Positions 44,299 through 52,747 of a DNA stretch of 64,000 bases are shown one piece after another. Position 1 is the stretch's first letter. Each line of letters starts with the position of its first letter. The notes under the pieces were generated by a model that saw nothing but the letters and a program-made list of their open reading frames with translations, was not told the origin of the DNA and searched no databases. Position numbers and translations under genes: made by a program. Where the stretch lies: positions 1-64,000 of the forward strand of contig CAJULV010000014.1 of the NCBI GenBank assembly GCA_910587555.1. Direction: 5' to 3'. Source of the DNA: an uncultured Acetatifactor sp. Lineage in GTDB: Bacteria > Bacillota > Clostridia > Lachnospirales > Lachnospiraceae.

Positions 44299-44389
44299 GC
44301 GTACAATAGCCCCGTAAAAACCACTCCTCCGCCCCTGTTTCCAATTTGCGGTGCAGACGATAAATCGTGTTATCGTGCAAAGAAATCTA

Positions 44390-44418
44390 TTGCCCAAAAG
44401 CTGTTTTTGTAGTAAACT
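44390..44418 (+). promoter_or_regulatory. Candidate promoter of the NfeD-SPFH operon
   Basis: TTGCCC, 17 bp, TAAACT. The leader then includes the repeats at 44443-44631. Confidence 0.5.
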
Positions 44419-44442
44419 ATTGATTAATTACAGGGAATGCGC

Positions 44443-44631
44443 CGAAGTGACTGAGTAGATGGAGCCGTCGCGAAGTGGCTTTATGTTTAAGGACCGTCGC
44501 GCAGCGACTGAAAAATAAAGTCGCGAAGGCGCAGGAGAGGAATTTTTCGAGAGTTACTTGTCGAAAAAAATTCCTCTCATGAGGATGCGGCGAAGTGACT
44601 TTATGCTTAAGAGCCGTCGCGCAGCGACTGA
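44443..44631. repeat. Intergenic repeat cluster before the NfeD gene
   Basis: Two 41-bp direct repeats (44471-44511 and 44591-44631, 37 of 41 identical), each ending in GTCGCGCAGCGACTGA, with a degenerate third copy near 44443. Between them lies a long inverted repeat, GAGAGGAATTTTTCGA (44535-44550) and its complement with two extra A (44561-44578). The last copy abuts the ribosome site of the NfeD gene. It is non-coding. The GTCGCGCAGCGACT core also occurs at 6527. Confidence 0.8.
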
Positions 44632-44646
44632 AATAGGAGGTATTAT

Positions 44647-45198
44647 ATGTATGAAATGCTGATTTTCTGGTTGGTGTTGTTGATTCTGTGCATCGGGATT
44701 GAGATACTGACACTGGGGCTTACCACCATATGGTTTGCGGGAGGCGCTCTGGTTGCCATATTTGCGAATCTGCTGTATGCACCTATTTTTGTTCAGATTG
44801 TCCTGTTTTTCCTGGTATCCCTGGTTCTGCTGTTTTTCACCAGACCCATTGCGGTGAAATATTTTAACCGGGACAGGGTGAAGACAAACGTGGAGAGCAT
44901 GGTGGGGCGTCAGGCCATTGTCACAGAGGAAATCGATAATATGAAGGCAACAGGACAGGTGACGGTGAGCGGTCAGGAATGGACGGCCAGGAGCTGGGAC
45001 GAAGGGGTGAAGATCCCGGAGGGAGAGATCGTGGCAGTGAAGTCTATCAGCGGCGTGAAGCTGATAGTGGAGTGCATAAAGAAACCGGAAGCCGGTGCGG
45101 ATAATGCCGTAGCGTCCCCGGAGGTGGAAGAACCTGCCGGAAATCCGGAAGCAGCAGGAGAGGAAAGCCCGGAAACAGAGACGGAAATCCCGGTGTGA
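44647..45198 (+). CDS. NfeD-like membrane protein
   Basis: 183 aa. Hydrophobic segments at about residues 4-22, 28-45 and 50-68, then a cytoplasmic OB-fold domain (VGRQAIVTEEIDNMKATGQV, later VSGQEWTARSWDEGVKIPEG), the classic NfeD1b design. A Pro/Glu-rich tail ends the protein. NfeD proteins pair with SPFH/stomatin proteins to organise membrane microdomains or help proteolysis; the SPFH gene follows 63 bases downstream. AGGAGGTATTAT precedes the ATG. Confidence 0.9.
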   Translation: MYEMLIFWLVLLILCIGIEILTLGLTTIWFAGGALVAIFANLLYAPIFVQIVLFFLVSLVLLFFTRPIAVKYFNRDRVKTNVESMVGRQAIVTEEIDNMKATGQVTVSGQEWTARSWDEGVKIPEGEIVAVKSISGVKLIVECIKKPEAGADNAVASPEVEEPAGNPEAAGEESPETETEIPV

Positions 45199-45261
45199 TG
45201 AAGCGGGTTTCTCATATAAAATAATCAAGCACTGTCATAAAGGTGCAGAAAGAGGTAAAAA

Positions 45262-46185
45262 ATGGAAATGTTTTGGCTGTTGATTGCGTTGATTGTGCTG
45301 GTACTGGCAATTCTGGCATCCTGTCTGAAGGTGGTTCCGCAGGCGCAGGCTTATGTCATCGAGCGTCTGGGCGCATATCAGGGAACCTGGTCCGTAGGCT
45401 TTCACATCAAGGTGCCTTTTCTGGATAAGATTGCCAGGAAGGTGAATCTGAAGGAACAGGTGGCGGATTTCCCCCCTCAGCCCGTTATCACCAAGGACAA
45501 TGTAACCATGCGGATTGACACTGTGGTGTTTTATCAGATTACGGATCCCAAGCTGTTTACCTACGGCGTGGAGAATCCCATGATGGCGATTGAAAATCTG
45601 ACGGCGACTACGCTCCGTAACATTATCGGCGACCTGGAGCTGGACCAGACGCTGACCAGCCGTGAGACCATCAACACGAAGATGCGCGCGGCCCTGGATA
45701 TCGCTACCGATCCCTGGGGCATCAAGGTAAACAGAGTGGAGCTGAAAAATATCATTCCGCCTGCTGAGATTCAGAACGCCATGGAGAAGCAGATGAAGGC
45801 CGAACGTGAGAGGCGTGAAGCCGTAACCCGTGCGGAAGGTGAGAAGAAAGCGAAGATTCTGGAGGCGGAAGGCGCCAAGGAGTCCGCGATTCTGCGTGCG
45901 GAGGCGGATAAGCAGTCTGCTATCCTGCGTGCGGAAGCCCAGAAGGAGAAGATGATACGTGAGGCAGAAGGTGAAGCGGAAGCTATCCTGAAGGTGCAGC
46001 AGGCAAATGCGGATGGTATCAGGATGCTGAAAGATGCCGGAGCCGACGAGTCCGTGCTGAAGATTAAGAGTCTGGAAGCCTTTGAAAAGGTGGCGGACGG
46101 CCAGGCTACCACAATACTTCTTCCGGCGGAGCTGCAGGGAATTGCAAGCCTGGCGGCTACGTGGAAGGAGAGCGCGAGGAAGTAA
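45262..46185 (+). CDS. SPFH/band 7 (stomatin-like) protein
   Basis: 307-aa membrane-anchored scaffold protein. One N-terminal membrane segment (LLIALIVLVLAILASCLKVV), the SPFH domain (YVIERLGAYQGTW, FPPQPVITKDNVTMRID, LRNIIGDLELDQTL), then an Ala/Glu-rich coiled coil with repeated ILRAEA-type units near residues 200-250. Such proteins form large oligomeric cages with an NfeD partner, encoded just upstream. AAAGAGG lies ten bases before the ATG. The last codons are part of a 35-bp tandem duplication that continues past the stop. Confidence 0.93.
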   Translation: MEMFWLLIALIVLVLAILASCLKVVPQAQAYVIERLGAYQGTWSVGFHIKVPFLDKIARKVNLKEQVADFPPQPVITKDNVTMRIDTVVFYQITDPKLFTYGVENPMMAIENLTATTLRNIIGDLELDQTLTSRETINTKMRAALDIATDPWGIKVNRVELKNIIPPAEIQNAMEKQMKAERERREAVTRAEGEKKAKILEAEGAKESAILRAEADKQSAILRAEAQKEKMIREAEGEAEAILKVQQANADGIRMLKDAGADESVLKIKSLEAFEKVADGQATTILLPAELQGIASLAATWKESARK

Positions 46186-46247
46186 CTGTGCTGCGGGCAG
46201 CGTAAAGCGTGGGGAAGTAACTGTGCTGCGGGCGGCATAAAGCGCTA
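46178..46247 (+). repeat. 35-bp tandem duplication over the stop codon of the SPFH gene
   Basis: Two nearly identical 35-bp copies share GAAGTAACTGTGCTGCGGGC. The first contains the TAA stop; the second is untranslated. It looks like a recent slippage event. Confidence 0.7.
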
Positions 46248-46333
46248 GACAATTATGAATTTCCCGAAAAGGAAGGGGCAGGCTGCAAATCAGCTGTGAT
46301 TTGCCTGTTCCGACAGAGATAGTAAAATATGCA

Positions 46334-46376
46334 GGATGCGGTGACGGAGTCGGCCAGATTTCCACCGCATCCTTTT
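46334..46376 (+). terminator. Terminator after the NfeD-SPFH operon
   Basis: GGATGCGGTG / CACCGCATCC 10-bp stem, then TTTT. The next promoter begins two bases later. Confidence 0.8.
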
Positions 46377-46377
46377 G

Positions 46378-46406
46378 TTGACCCATATGTGGTTTTGTGA
46401 TAGAAT
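46378..46406 (+). promoter_or_regulatory. Promoter of the ligase-like gene
   Basis: TTGACC, 17 bp, TAGAAT. The ATG at 46444 follows GGAGGAGG. Confidence 0.65.
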
Positions 46407-46443
46407 GGACAAATCAACAGCTTTGCCGGGAGGAGGTTGCTGC

Positions 46444-48372
46444 ATGAAAAAGCTTTTACAGAAAAATCACTTTCAACAGTATTTTTATTTTATCTGCTTT
46501 TTTATACTGTGCGTCTGCGACCAGCGGATTGGCAGCGCCCTCGGTGAGATACAGCTTGTGTGTCCCAACATTGTCCTTATGGTTTTAAGCTGTCTGGTGC
46601 TGACCCATTACCCGTTATCCGATTATCGCAGGCGCCGTTTCTGGATTCCTGCGCTGATATGGACGGCAGCGGCAGGTGTTGTTCTGGGGCTGATGTGGTC
46701 CAATGCCTTTTACCGTTATCAGCTGATCAGCGGTGGCATTGCGGCCGTGCTGTATGGCTGCGTGCTGATACAGACAGCCTGTGCCGTTTTTTCGGGGAGA
46801 AGGCTTCCCGGGACCGGCCGTGCGGGAGCGGCGCTGCTGGCACTGCTGACAGTCTGGATTCTCATATCCCGGCATGATATGTATAACGGCTTTCTGCTTT
46901 GTCTGTCGGTACTGCTGATGTATCTGACGGATTTTACGGAGCAGGAATGCGGCCGGATGCTTACAGCGCTGGGAGGTGCCGTTCTGGCTGCGTTTTTTGT
47001 ATTTCAGGGTCTGGCCTTTGTCTTTCGTCCTTACGATTCACTGCGTTATCTCGGGCTGTATGCCAATACCAATATAAATGCGCTTTTTTATCAGATGGTT
47101 TACTGCGTGTTTTTCGGATATTTTTGTATTCTGGAGTTGAAAAGGACACATCCTTTTTTAAAATGGGGGAGTTTTTGCTTTGCCTGCGCAATGTGGCCTT
47201 TTGTACTGCTGACCATGTGCAGAAGCGCCGTTCTCGGCATGGCGGCGGCGACTGCTGCGGGCGTTGGCATCCTTTTGTGGAAACGGCGGGGGGCGCGTGT
47301 GTCGAGATGCCTGCTCTATCTCTGCGGCCTGTTTCTCGGCAGCGCACTCAGCTTTCCCATTGTGTATGGCGCCGTAAGGTATCTGCCGGCCGTGTTTCAT
47401 CATCCGATCTGGTTTGCGGATGAATATTCCGAGGAAAAGGTACATTCCTGGGATCCCTATGATTCCGGGAAATACACGGACTGGCGGGATGTGCTTCGGG
47501 AGAATTTCGGCAGATTTTTCCCCAGTGTGGCGGGTTCGGGCAGCCGACAGACCAGCGCGCCGGACGCATCGGGATGGGAGAATTCATCGGCATTGAACGC
47601 GCCGAAGTGGGAGGATACATCGGAACCGGATGCGCCTGAATGGGAGGATACATCGGAACCGGATGCGTCTGAATGGGAGGATATATCGGAACCGGATGCG
47701 CCTGAATGGGAGGATACATCGGAACCGGATGCGTCTGAATGGGAGGATACATCGGAACCGGATGCGCCTGAATGGGAGGATTCATCGGCGTCGGACGCAT
47801 CGGGATGGGAGGATTCATCGGCATCGGATGCGCCGGGGGAGGGGAATCCGCCGGTCTCTCCGGACCCGGAAGCCGTGCAGGCAGGGAACGTCTCCGGGGA
47901 GGCTTCCGCCAACGGGCCGCTGGCGGGAGGGGCGTCTGTGAAGGGCAACTCGGTAGCCGGCAGGATGGTGATTTACAGGCATTATCTGTCCATGTTAAAT
48001 CTGCGGGGACATGCCGAGTCCGAAAACGGCATTCAGTTAACCGAACATTTTTATGCGCCGCATGCCCACAACATTGTCTTACAGTATGCATTTAATTACG
48101 GCCTGCCTGCCGGGATTCTGCTTTTGGCTTATATGGCGGCATCGGGGATACGGTTTCTGCTCCTGTGTATACGGAATGAAAACGGCACGCCTGTACTTCT
48201 GGGGCTGCTGCTGTTTGCATCCATTGCCGTATTCGGTATGCTGGAAGTTGTGTGGAGATACGGCCAGCTGTCCCATGCGCTGCTGCTGCTGCTGCCCCGC
48301 TTTGCCTGGCAGGGCCGGACAGGGGGCACGGATTCCCCGGAGATTCATGCAGGGGGGCGCGGTGAAAGGTAA
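46444..48372 (+). CDS. O-antigen ligase/polymerase-like membrane protein with acidic repeats
   Basis: 642-aa polytopic membrane protein of the Wzy/WaaL type. About ten hydrophobic segments come before and two after a large outer loop. The loop ends in HFYAPHAHNIVLQYAFNYGL, where the AHN...Q pattern with its His matches the ligase loop of the family. Inside the loop, bases 47575-47838 encode eight acidic 11-residue repeats. Such enzymes join polysaccharide or glycan chains outside the membrane. The ATG at 46444 follows GGAGGAGGTTGCTGC. The GT39-like gene begins 32 bases downstream, so the two may share a transcript. Confidence 0.8.
   Translation: MKKLLQKNHFQQYFYFICFFILCVCDQRIGSALGEIQLVCPNIVLMVLSCLVLTHYPLSDYRRRRFWIPALIWTAAAGVVLGLMWSNAFYRYQLISGGIAAVLYGCVLIQTACAVFSGRRLPGTGRAGAALLALLTVWILISRHDMYNGFLLCLSVLLMYLTDFTEQECGRMLTALGGAVLAAFFVFQGLAFVFRPYDSLRYLGLYANTNINALFYQMVYCVFFGYFCILELKRTHPFLKWGSFCFACAMWPFVLLTMCRSAVLGMAAATAAGVGILLWKRRGARVSRCLLYLCGLFLGSALSFPIVYGAVRYLPAVFHHPIWFADEYSEEKVHSWDPYDSGKYTDWRDVLRENFGRFFPSVAGSGSRQTSAPDASGWENSSALNAPKWEDTSEPDAPEWEDTSEPDASEWEDISEPDAPEWEDTSEPDASEWEDTSEPDAPEWEDSSASDASGWEDSSASDAPGEGNPPVSPDPEAVQAGNVSGEASANGPLAGGASVKGNSVAGRMVIYRHYLSMLNLRGHAESENGIQLTEHFYAPHAHNIVLQYAFNYGLPAGILLLAYMAASGIRFLLLCIRNENGTPVLLGLLLFASIAVFGMLEVVWRYGQLSHALLLLLPRFAWQGRTGGTDSPEIHAGGRGER
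47575..47838 (+). repeat. Eight 33-bp coding repeats in the ligase-like gene
   Basis: Unit TGGGAGGATACATCGGAACC plus 13 bases, encoding WEDTSEPDAPE or WEDTSEPDASE in alternation. Outer copies are degenerate (WENSSALNAPK first, WEDSSASDAPG last). The frame is unbroken. Inner copies are almost identical, as expected of an expanding and contracting tract. Confidence 0.9.
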
Positions 48373-48404
48373 TCTGGCCAATACACTGGAAATTGAGGTT
48401 ATAT

Positions 48405-50123
48405 ATGCGAAAACGGTTTGCTTTTTACGGTACGGCGTTTTTTTTCATAGTGCTGTCCCTTTTGGCAACAGTCAAGATTTGCTTTTTTAATCTGAACATT
48501 GATGAAGAATATGCAATTACCCTCTCCTGGCGGATCTTATCGGAGGATCGGATGTTCCTCGATATCTGGGAGCCGCATCAGACATCGGGCTTTCTGACGG
48601 CCTTTCTGTGCTGGATATATCAGGCGTTTACGGGTACTGCGGAATACCTGGTGCTGTATCTGCGCATCTGCGGCGCCCTGATTCAGGCTGCCGTCAGTAT
48701 TTTCCTGTACCGCACGCTGGCAGGTCGTTTCTCGCGATACGGGGCGCTTACGGCGGCTTTCTTCTTTTACAATACCCTGCCCAAGCAGATTCAGACCCCC
48801 GAATTTTCCAATATGCTGGTATGGTTCAGCGTGCTGGCCATGCTGTGCTTTGTCAGGGCCTGTGATTCCGCGCGCAGCCGTCTGTGGCTGGCGGCAGCCG
48901 GCATTTGCCTTTGCGGACTGGTATTGTCCTATCCCTCCTGCATCCTGGCGGTTCCGGTTTATTTCTTTTGCCTGAAAAAAACCAGGACCCGGTCCTTTTG
49001 GCGGGATTTCGGAATCGTGCTGTCTGTCTGCGTTACGCTGGGCGTGGGGTATCTTTTCTTCTTCCTGTCCCATATGACGGTGCCGCAGTTTCTGTCCGGC
49101 CTGCGCCAGATGATGACGGACAGCTCCCACTCGGAGTCACTGTCACAGCGCCTGGCTTCGTACGGAAGCGAGCTGTACTCTTTTTTGCTGCCGCTGTGCG
49201 CGGTACTGCTGCTGGCGGTATTCTTTATGATTGTGTACAGGCTGGCCGTTTTAAAGGGCGGCGGCAGGGAATTTTCCGGACACCTGCTTTTGTGCTGTAT
49301 TCTGTGCGGCAGCTTTCTGGTTCAGTTGTCGATATGGCTTCTGGGGCTGAACGGGGCGTTTCATTTTCCGCTGCTGCATTTTTATCTCCTGTACGGAGCC
49401 GGCATCCTGGTTTACCGGAAGGGGAAGGAAGCGGACAGGGAGCGGCACCGTCCCCTGTTCTGGTTCGGAACCGCCTGCGGCGGTTTTGTCTGGTTTACGG
49501 GTTTTCTGGTTACGAATACGACTATCAGTGTGACAGGGCCGTATCTGATGAGCGGACTCATTGCGGCGGTTGTGCTGCTGGCAGAGGAAGCGCAGGCGTA
49601 TGCTCCGGCGCATGGGAAAGGCGTCCTCCGGTACAGGCTGCCTGCCGTGCTGGCTGCAATCGGCCTGTTGGGGATAACTTTGTTTTCAAAAGGATTTATG
49701 GTATGTGAAAACAACGGGCGCCGTTCCGATTTCCTTTTTGTCAAGCAGAAGGCACTCTCCGGACCGGCCAGGAATATTTACTGTTTTTACATGGACGGAT
49801 ATCGTTACAATTCGTTTGCGGAGCTGATGGAGGGCTGCTGTACGCCGGAGGATTCCCTCCTGTATGTGGGGCGGCACAATTTGTATTATCTGCTGGCGGA
49901 CAGCAGGATTGCCGTACATTCTACGATCAGCACCCCGGCTTTTGACGGCCGTCTGCCGGAGTACTGGTCCTGTTACCCGGAGCATTATCCCACGGTGGTG
50001 GTAATAGACTTAAGCTATGAGCGCCGGGATGAGATTGCGTATGTTGCGGATATGCTGGGGTTGTCGGAGCCTTTTGCCGAAAATTCCGAATTTGCAGTCT
50101 ATCGCTGCGGGCCGCTGCAGTAA
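48405..50123 (+). CDS. GT39-like membrane glycosyltransferase
   Basis: 572-aa polytopic membrane protein of the GT-C type (PMT/ArnT-like). The first outer loop has NIDEEYAITLSWRIL with the paired acidic residues used in catalysis, followed by WEPHQTSGFLTAF. About ten transmembrane segments and a soluble C-terminal domain follow (YVGRHNLYYLLADSRIAV). Such enzymes move a sugar from a lipid carrier to an acceptor outside the membrane. GAGG lies eight bases before the ATG at 48405; the TTG at 48393 is a weaker start. Probably functions with the ligase-like protein upstream. Confidence 0.8.
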   Translation: MRKRFAFYGTAFFFIVLSLLATVKICFFNLNIDEEYAITLSWRILSEDRMFLDIWEPHQTSGFLTAFLCWIYQAFTGTAEYLVLYLRICGALIQAAVSIFLYRTLAGRFSRYGALTAAFFFYNTLPKQIQTPEFSNMLVWFSVLAMLCFVRACDSARSRLWLAAAGICLCGLVLSYPSCILAVPVYFFCLKKTRTRSFWRDFGIVLSVCVTLGVGYLFFFLSHMTVPQFLSGLRQMMTDSSHSESLSQRLASYGSELYSFLLPLCAVLLLAVFFMIVYRLAVLKGGGREFSGHLLLCCILCGSFLVQLSIWLLGLNGAFHFPLLHFYLLYGAGILVYRKGKEADRERHRPLFWFGTACGGFVWFTGFLVTNTTISVTGPYLMSGLIAAVVLLAEEAQAYAPAHGKGVLRYRLPAVLAAIGLLGITLFSKGFMVCENNGRRSDFLFVKQKALSGPARNIYCFYMDGYRYNSFAELMEGCCTPEDSLLYVGRHNLYYLLADSRIAVHSTISTPAFDGRLPEYWSCYPEHYPTVVVIDLSYERRDEIAYVADMLGLSEPFAENSEFAVYRCGPLQ

Positions 50124-50158
50124 GTGTGCATGGATTTTCCCGACGGTAAAAGGCAGGG

Positions 50159-50187
50159 TTGAAAAAAGGCGGCAGATGAAGTATATT
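50159..50187 (+). promoter_or_regulatory. Candidate argF promoter
   Basis: TTGAAA, 17 bp, TATATT. In the leader, ATTGC-TG-CCGAA pairs with TTCGG-G-GCAAT (50237-50260) as a hairpin. I see no clear ARG box. Confidence 0.5.
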
Positions 50188-50308
50188 GATAGAGTACAGG
50201 CCGTTAACGTGAGGGCGGATTCTTATTTTCAGGTACATTGCTGCCGAAATTCGGGGCAATCCGGTATCGGTATGGACGGATAAATGAGACGGAAAGGCGG
50301 GACAGAGT

Positions 50309-51295
50309 ATGAATTTAAAGGGGCGGGACTTTTTGAAACTGCTGGATTATACTTCGGAAGAAATCGTATATCTGCTGGATCTGGCAGCGGAACTGAAGGA
50401 GAAAAAGCGGAAGGGAATTCCGGTGGACACGCTGCGGGGGAGGAACGTGGCGCTGATCTTTGAGAAGACCAGTACACGGACCAGATGCTCTTTTGAGGTG
50501 GCAGCCCATGACCTGGGGATGGGGACGACCTACCTTGACCCCGCAGGCTCCCAGATCGGGAAAAAGGAGAGCATTGCGGACACGGCCAGAGTCCTGGCGG
50601 GCATGTATGACGGAATCGAATACCGGGGTTACGGTCAGGACATTGTGGAGGAACTGGCGAAATATGCCGGGGTGCCCGTGTGGAACGGGCTGACCAATGA
50701 GTTCCATCCCACCCAGATGCTGGCGGATTTGCTGACGATACGGGAGCATTTCGGGAGGCTGCAGGGGCTGAAGCTGACCTATATGGGGGATGCCCGCTAT
50801 AATATGGGCAATTCCCTGATGGTGGCATGCGCCAGGATGGGGATGCACTTTACGGCCTGCACGGCGCGGAAATATTTCCCTGAAGAGGCTCTGGTGAAGC
50901 AGTGCCTGGAGATTGCCGGGGAGACGGGGGGCAGCATACGTTTTACTGAAGATGTGGATGCGGGGACGAAAGGCGTGGACATAGTCTATACCGACGTGTG
51001 GGTATCCATGGGCGAGCCGGAAGAGGTGTGGGAAGAGCGCATCCGGGAGCTTTCACCCTATCAGGTGAACCGTGCAGTGATGGAAAATGCAGGCGAAAAG
51101 GCCGTATTTATGCATTGCCTGCCGGCATTTCACAACCTGGATACCAAAATCGGCGCGGAGATGGAAGCGCGGTTCGGAATCAGGGAGATGGAAGTCACGG
51201 ATGAAGTCTTTGAGTCGTCACAATCGCTGGTGTTTGAGGAGGCGGAGAACCGCATGCATACCATTAAGGCGGTGATGGCGGCTACCACGGAATGA
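50309..51295 (+). CDS. argF: Ornithine carbamoyltransferase
   Basis: 328-aa enzyme joining carbamoyl phosphate and ornithine to give citrulline, in arginine synthesis (or catabolism, where the gene is called arcB). Seen: the carbamoyl-phosphate motif STRTRCSFE, EFHPTQMLAD, and the ornithine-site HCLPAF. No other arginine gene is near, so the direction of use cannot be told. GGCGGGACAGAGT precedes the ATG. Its TGA overlaps an ATG of the biotin-ligase reading frame. Confidence 0.95.
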   Translation: MNLKGRDFLKLLDYTSEEIVYLLDLAAELKEKKRKGIPVDTLRGRNVALIFEKTSTRTRCSFEVAAHDLGMGTTYLDPAGSQIGKKESIADTARVLAGMYDGIEYRGYGQDIVEELAKYAGVPVWNGLTNEFHPTQMLADLLTIREHFGRLQGLKLTYMGDARYNMGNSLMVACARMGMHFTACTARKYFPEEALVKQCLEIAGETGGSIRFTEDVDAGTKGVDIVYTDVWVSMGEPEEVWEERIRELSPYQVNRAVMENAGEKAVFMHCLPAFHNLDTKIGAEMEARFGIREMEVTDEVFESSQSLVFEEAENRMHTIKAVMAATTE

Positions 51296-51312
51296 TTTGT
51301 GCCGGAGGCGGC

Positions 51313-52305
51313 ATGGGGGAAAGTATGAAATCTGAGATATTGACGCTTCTGCGGGAACGTGGGGATTATGTGTCGGGACAGGAACTGTGTGAACGGTTTA
51401 ACGTATCCCGGACTGCAGTATGGAAAGCGGTGGGACAGCTGAAGAAAGAGGGCTACAGGATTGAAGCGGTGCAGAACAGGGGATACCTGCTGGCAGAGGA
51501 CCGGGACATATTCGGGCAGTATGAGCTGGAGAGCCGGATGACCACGAAATGGGCGGGCCATCCGGTGAAGTTTTATGATACTTTGGGTTCTACCAATCTG
51601 CAGGCGAAGATGGAAGCGGAGAACGGAGCGGCGGAGGGAACTCTGATTGTGGCGGATATGCAGACGGCAGGAAGAGGGCGCAGGGGAAGGACATGGAGCA
51701 GCCCGGCGGGGACCAACGCGTATTTTACCCTGGTGCTGAAGCCCGGGTTTGCCGTGGAGATGTCGTCCATGGTGACGCTGGTGATGGGGCTGGCGGTGGC
51801 GGAGGGAATCCGGAAGGCCTGCGGCGCAAAGGCGGAAATAAAGTGGCCCAATGACATTGTGATAAGCGGGAAAAAGGTCTGCGGCATGCTGGCGGAGATG
51901 AGCGTGGAGCGGGCGTACATCCACTATATTGTAATGGGCGCCGGCATTAATGTGGGGAAACAGGATTTTCCGCCGGAGATTGCGGAGACCGCAACCAGCC
52001 TCTGGGAGGAATGCGGGAGGAAGGTGTCCAGAGCGGAGCTGATTGTAAATGTGATGGAGGTATTTGAGGAATGCTATGCCGTTTTTCTCAGAGAGGGCAA
52101 CCTGTCCGGGCTGGCGGACCGATACAGCGCGCTGCTGGTGAATAAGGACCGGGAAGTGCGGGTGCTGGACCCAAAGGGGGAATACCGGGGTATTGCCAGA
52201 GGCATCAACGACACCGGGGAGCTGCTGGTGGAACTTGCCGACGGGACGGAGGCCGCAGTCTATGCCGGGGAGGTGTCCGTTCGGGGAATTTACGGGTATG
52301 TATGA
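51313..52305 (+). CDS. birA: Biotin-protein ligase and repressor
   Basis: 330-aa bifunctional BirA. N-terminal winged helix (SGQELCERFNVSRTAVWKAV), central ligase domain with GRGRRGRTWSS for biotinyl-AMP and KWPNDI, and a C-terminal SH3-like domain. It attaches biotin to carboxylase carrier proteins and can repress biotin genes. Three in-frame ATGs (51292, 51313, 51325) compete; 51313 has GGAGG four bases away and 51325 has GGGGGAAAG, so either is possible. It directly follows argF. Confidence 0.92.
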   Translation: MGESMKSEILTLLRERGDYVSGQELCERFNVSRTAVWKAVGQLKKEGYRIEAVQNRGYLLAEDRDIFGQYELESRMTTKWAGHPVKFYDTLGSTNLQAKMEAENGAAEGTLIVADMQTAGRGRRGRTWSSPAGTNAYFTLVLKPGFAVEMSSMVTLVMGLAVAEGIRKACGAKAEIKWPNDIVISGKKVCGMLAEMSVERAYIHYIVMGAGINVGKQDFPPEIAETATSLWEECGRKVSRAELIVNVMEVFEECYAVFLREGNLSGLADRYSALLVNKDREVRVLDPKGEYRGIARGINDTGELLVELADGTEAAVYAGEVSVRGIYGYV

Positions 52306-52333
52306 CGGGGAGCCGGCATAACGGGAGGGCTGA

Positions 52334-52684
52334 ATGGAAGGGAAGAAAACGGTGCTCTGCGGAGCAAATGCCTATGAGATGAAGTATTATTTTAATGAGC
52401 GGTTTCAGGCGGTTCCGGATTCCGTTAAAGACGAACTGCATATTATATGCGTGCTGTTTACGGAGGAAGTGGGCGGCGTCTTTACCGTAGCCTTTGAGGA
52501 AGACGGCAATGTAGTACTTGAGACCGATGCCAACGACGACGATATTTATTATGATGAAGTCAGCAGCGGCCTGATGGTGGCCGAAATCCGCAGAAGCCGC
52601 CAGGAGCTGTTTGAGGCGCTGCGACTGTACTATAAGGTTTTTATTCTGAAGGAAGATGTCTCGGGATATCTGGGAGAGGCATGA
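52334..52684 (+). CDS. Small acidic protein of the Lachnospiraceae (DUF6145-like)
   Basis: 116-aa soluble acidic protein (VFTVAFEEDGNVVLETDAND, then DIYYDEVSSG). I believe it belongs to the DUF6145-type proteins, but this is from memory and not certain. No catalytic motif is visible. GGGAGGGCTGA precedes the ATG. It lies 28 bases after birA and 63 before dusB, a neighbourhood I associate with Lachnospiraceae genomes. Function unknown. Confidence 0.7.
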   Translation: MEGKKTVLCGANAYEMKYYFNERFQAVPDSVKDELHIICVLFTEEVGGVFTVAFEEDGNVVLETDANDDDIYYDEVSSGLMVAEIRRSRQELFEALRLYYKVFILKEDVSGYLGEA

Positions 52685-52747
52685 GGGACAGGCAGCCGGA
52701 CGGAAGGAAAGGGGCTTGCAGGGCATAATCGGGGATGAGAGGATACG

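Noticed and set aside
47575..47838. Possible CRISPR array because of regular 33-bp units
   Set aside because: Units are directly adjacent without spacers, remain in one reading frame, and encode acidic repeats inside a membrane protein.
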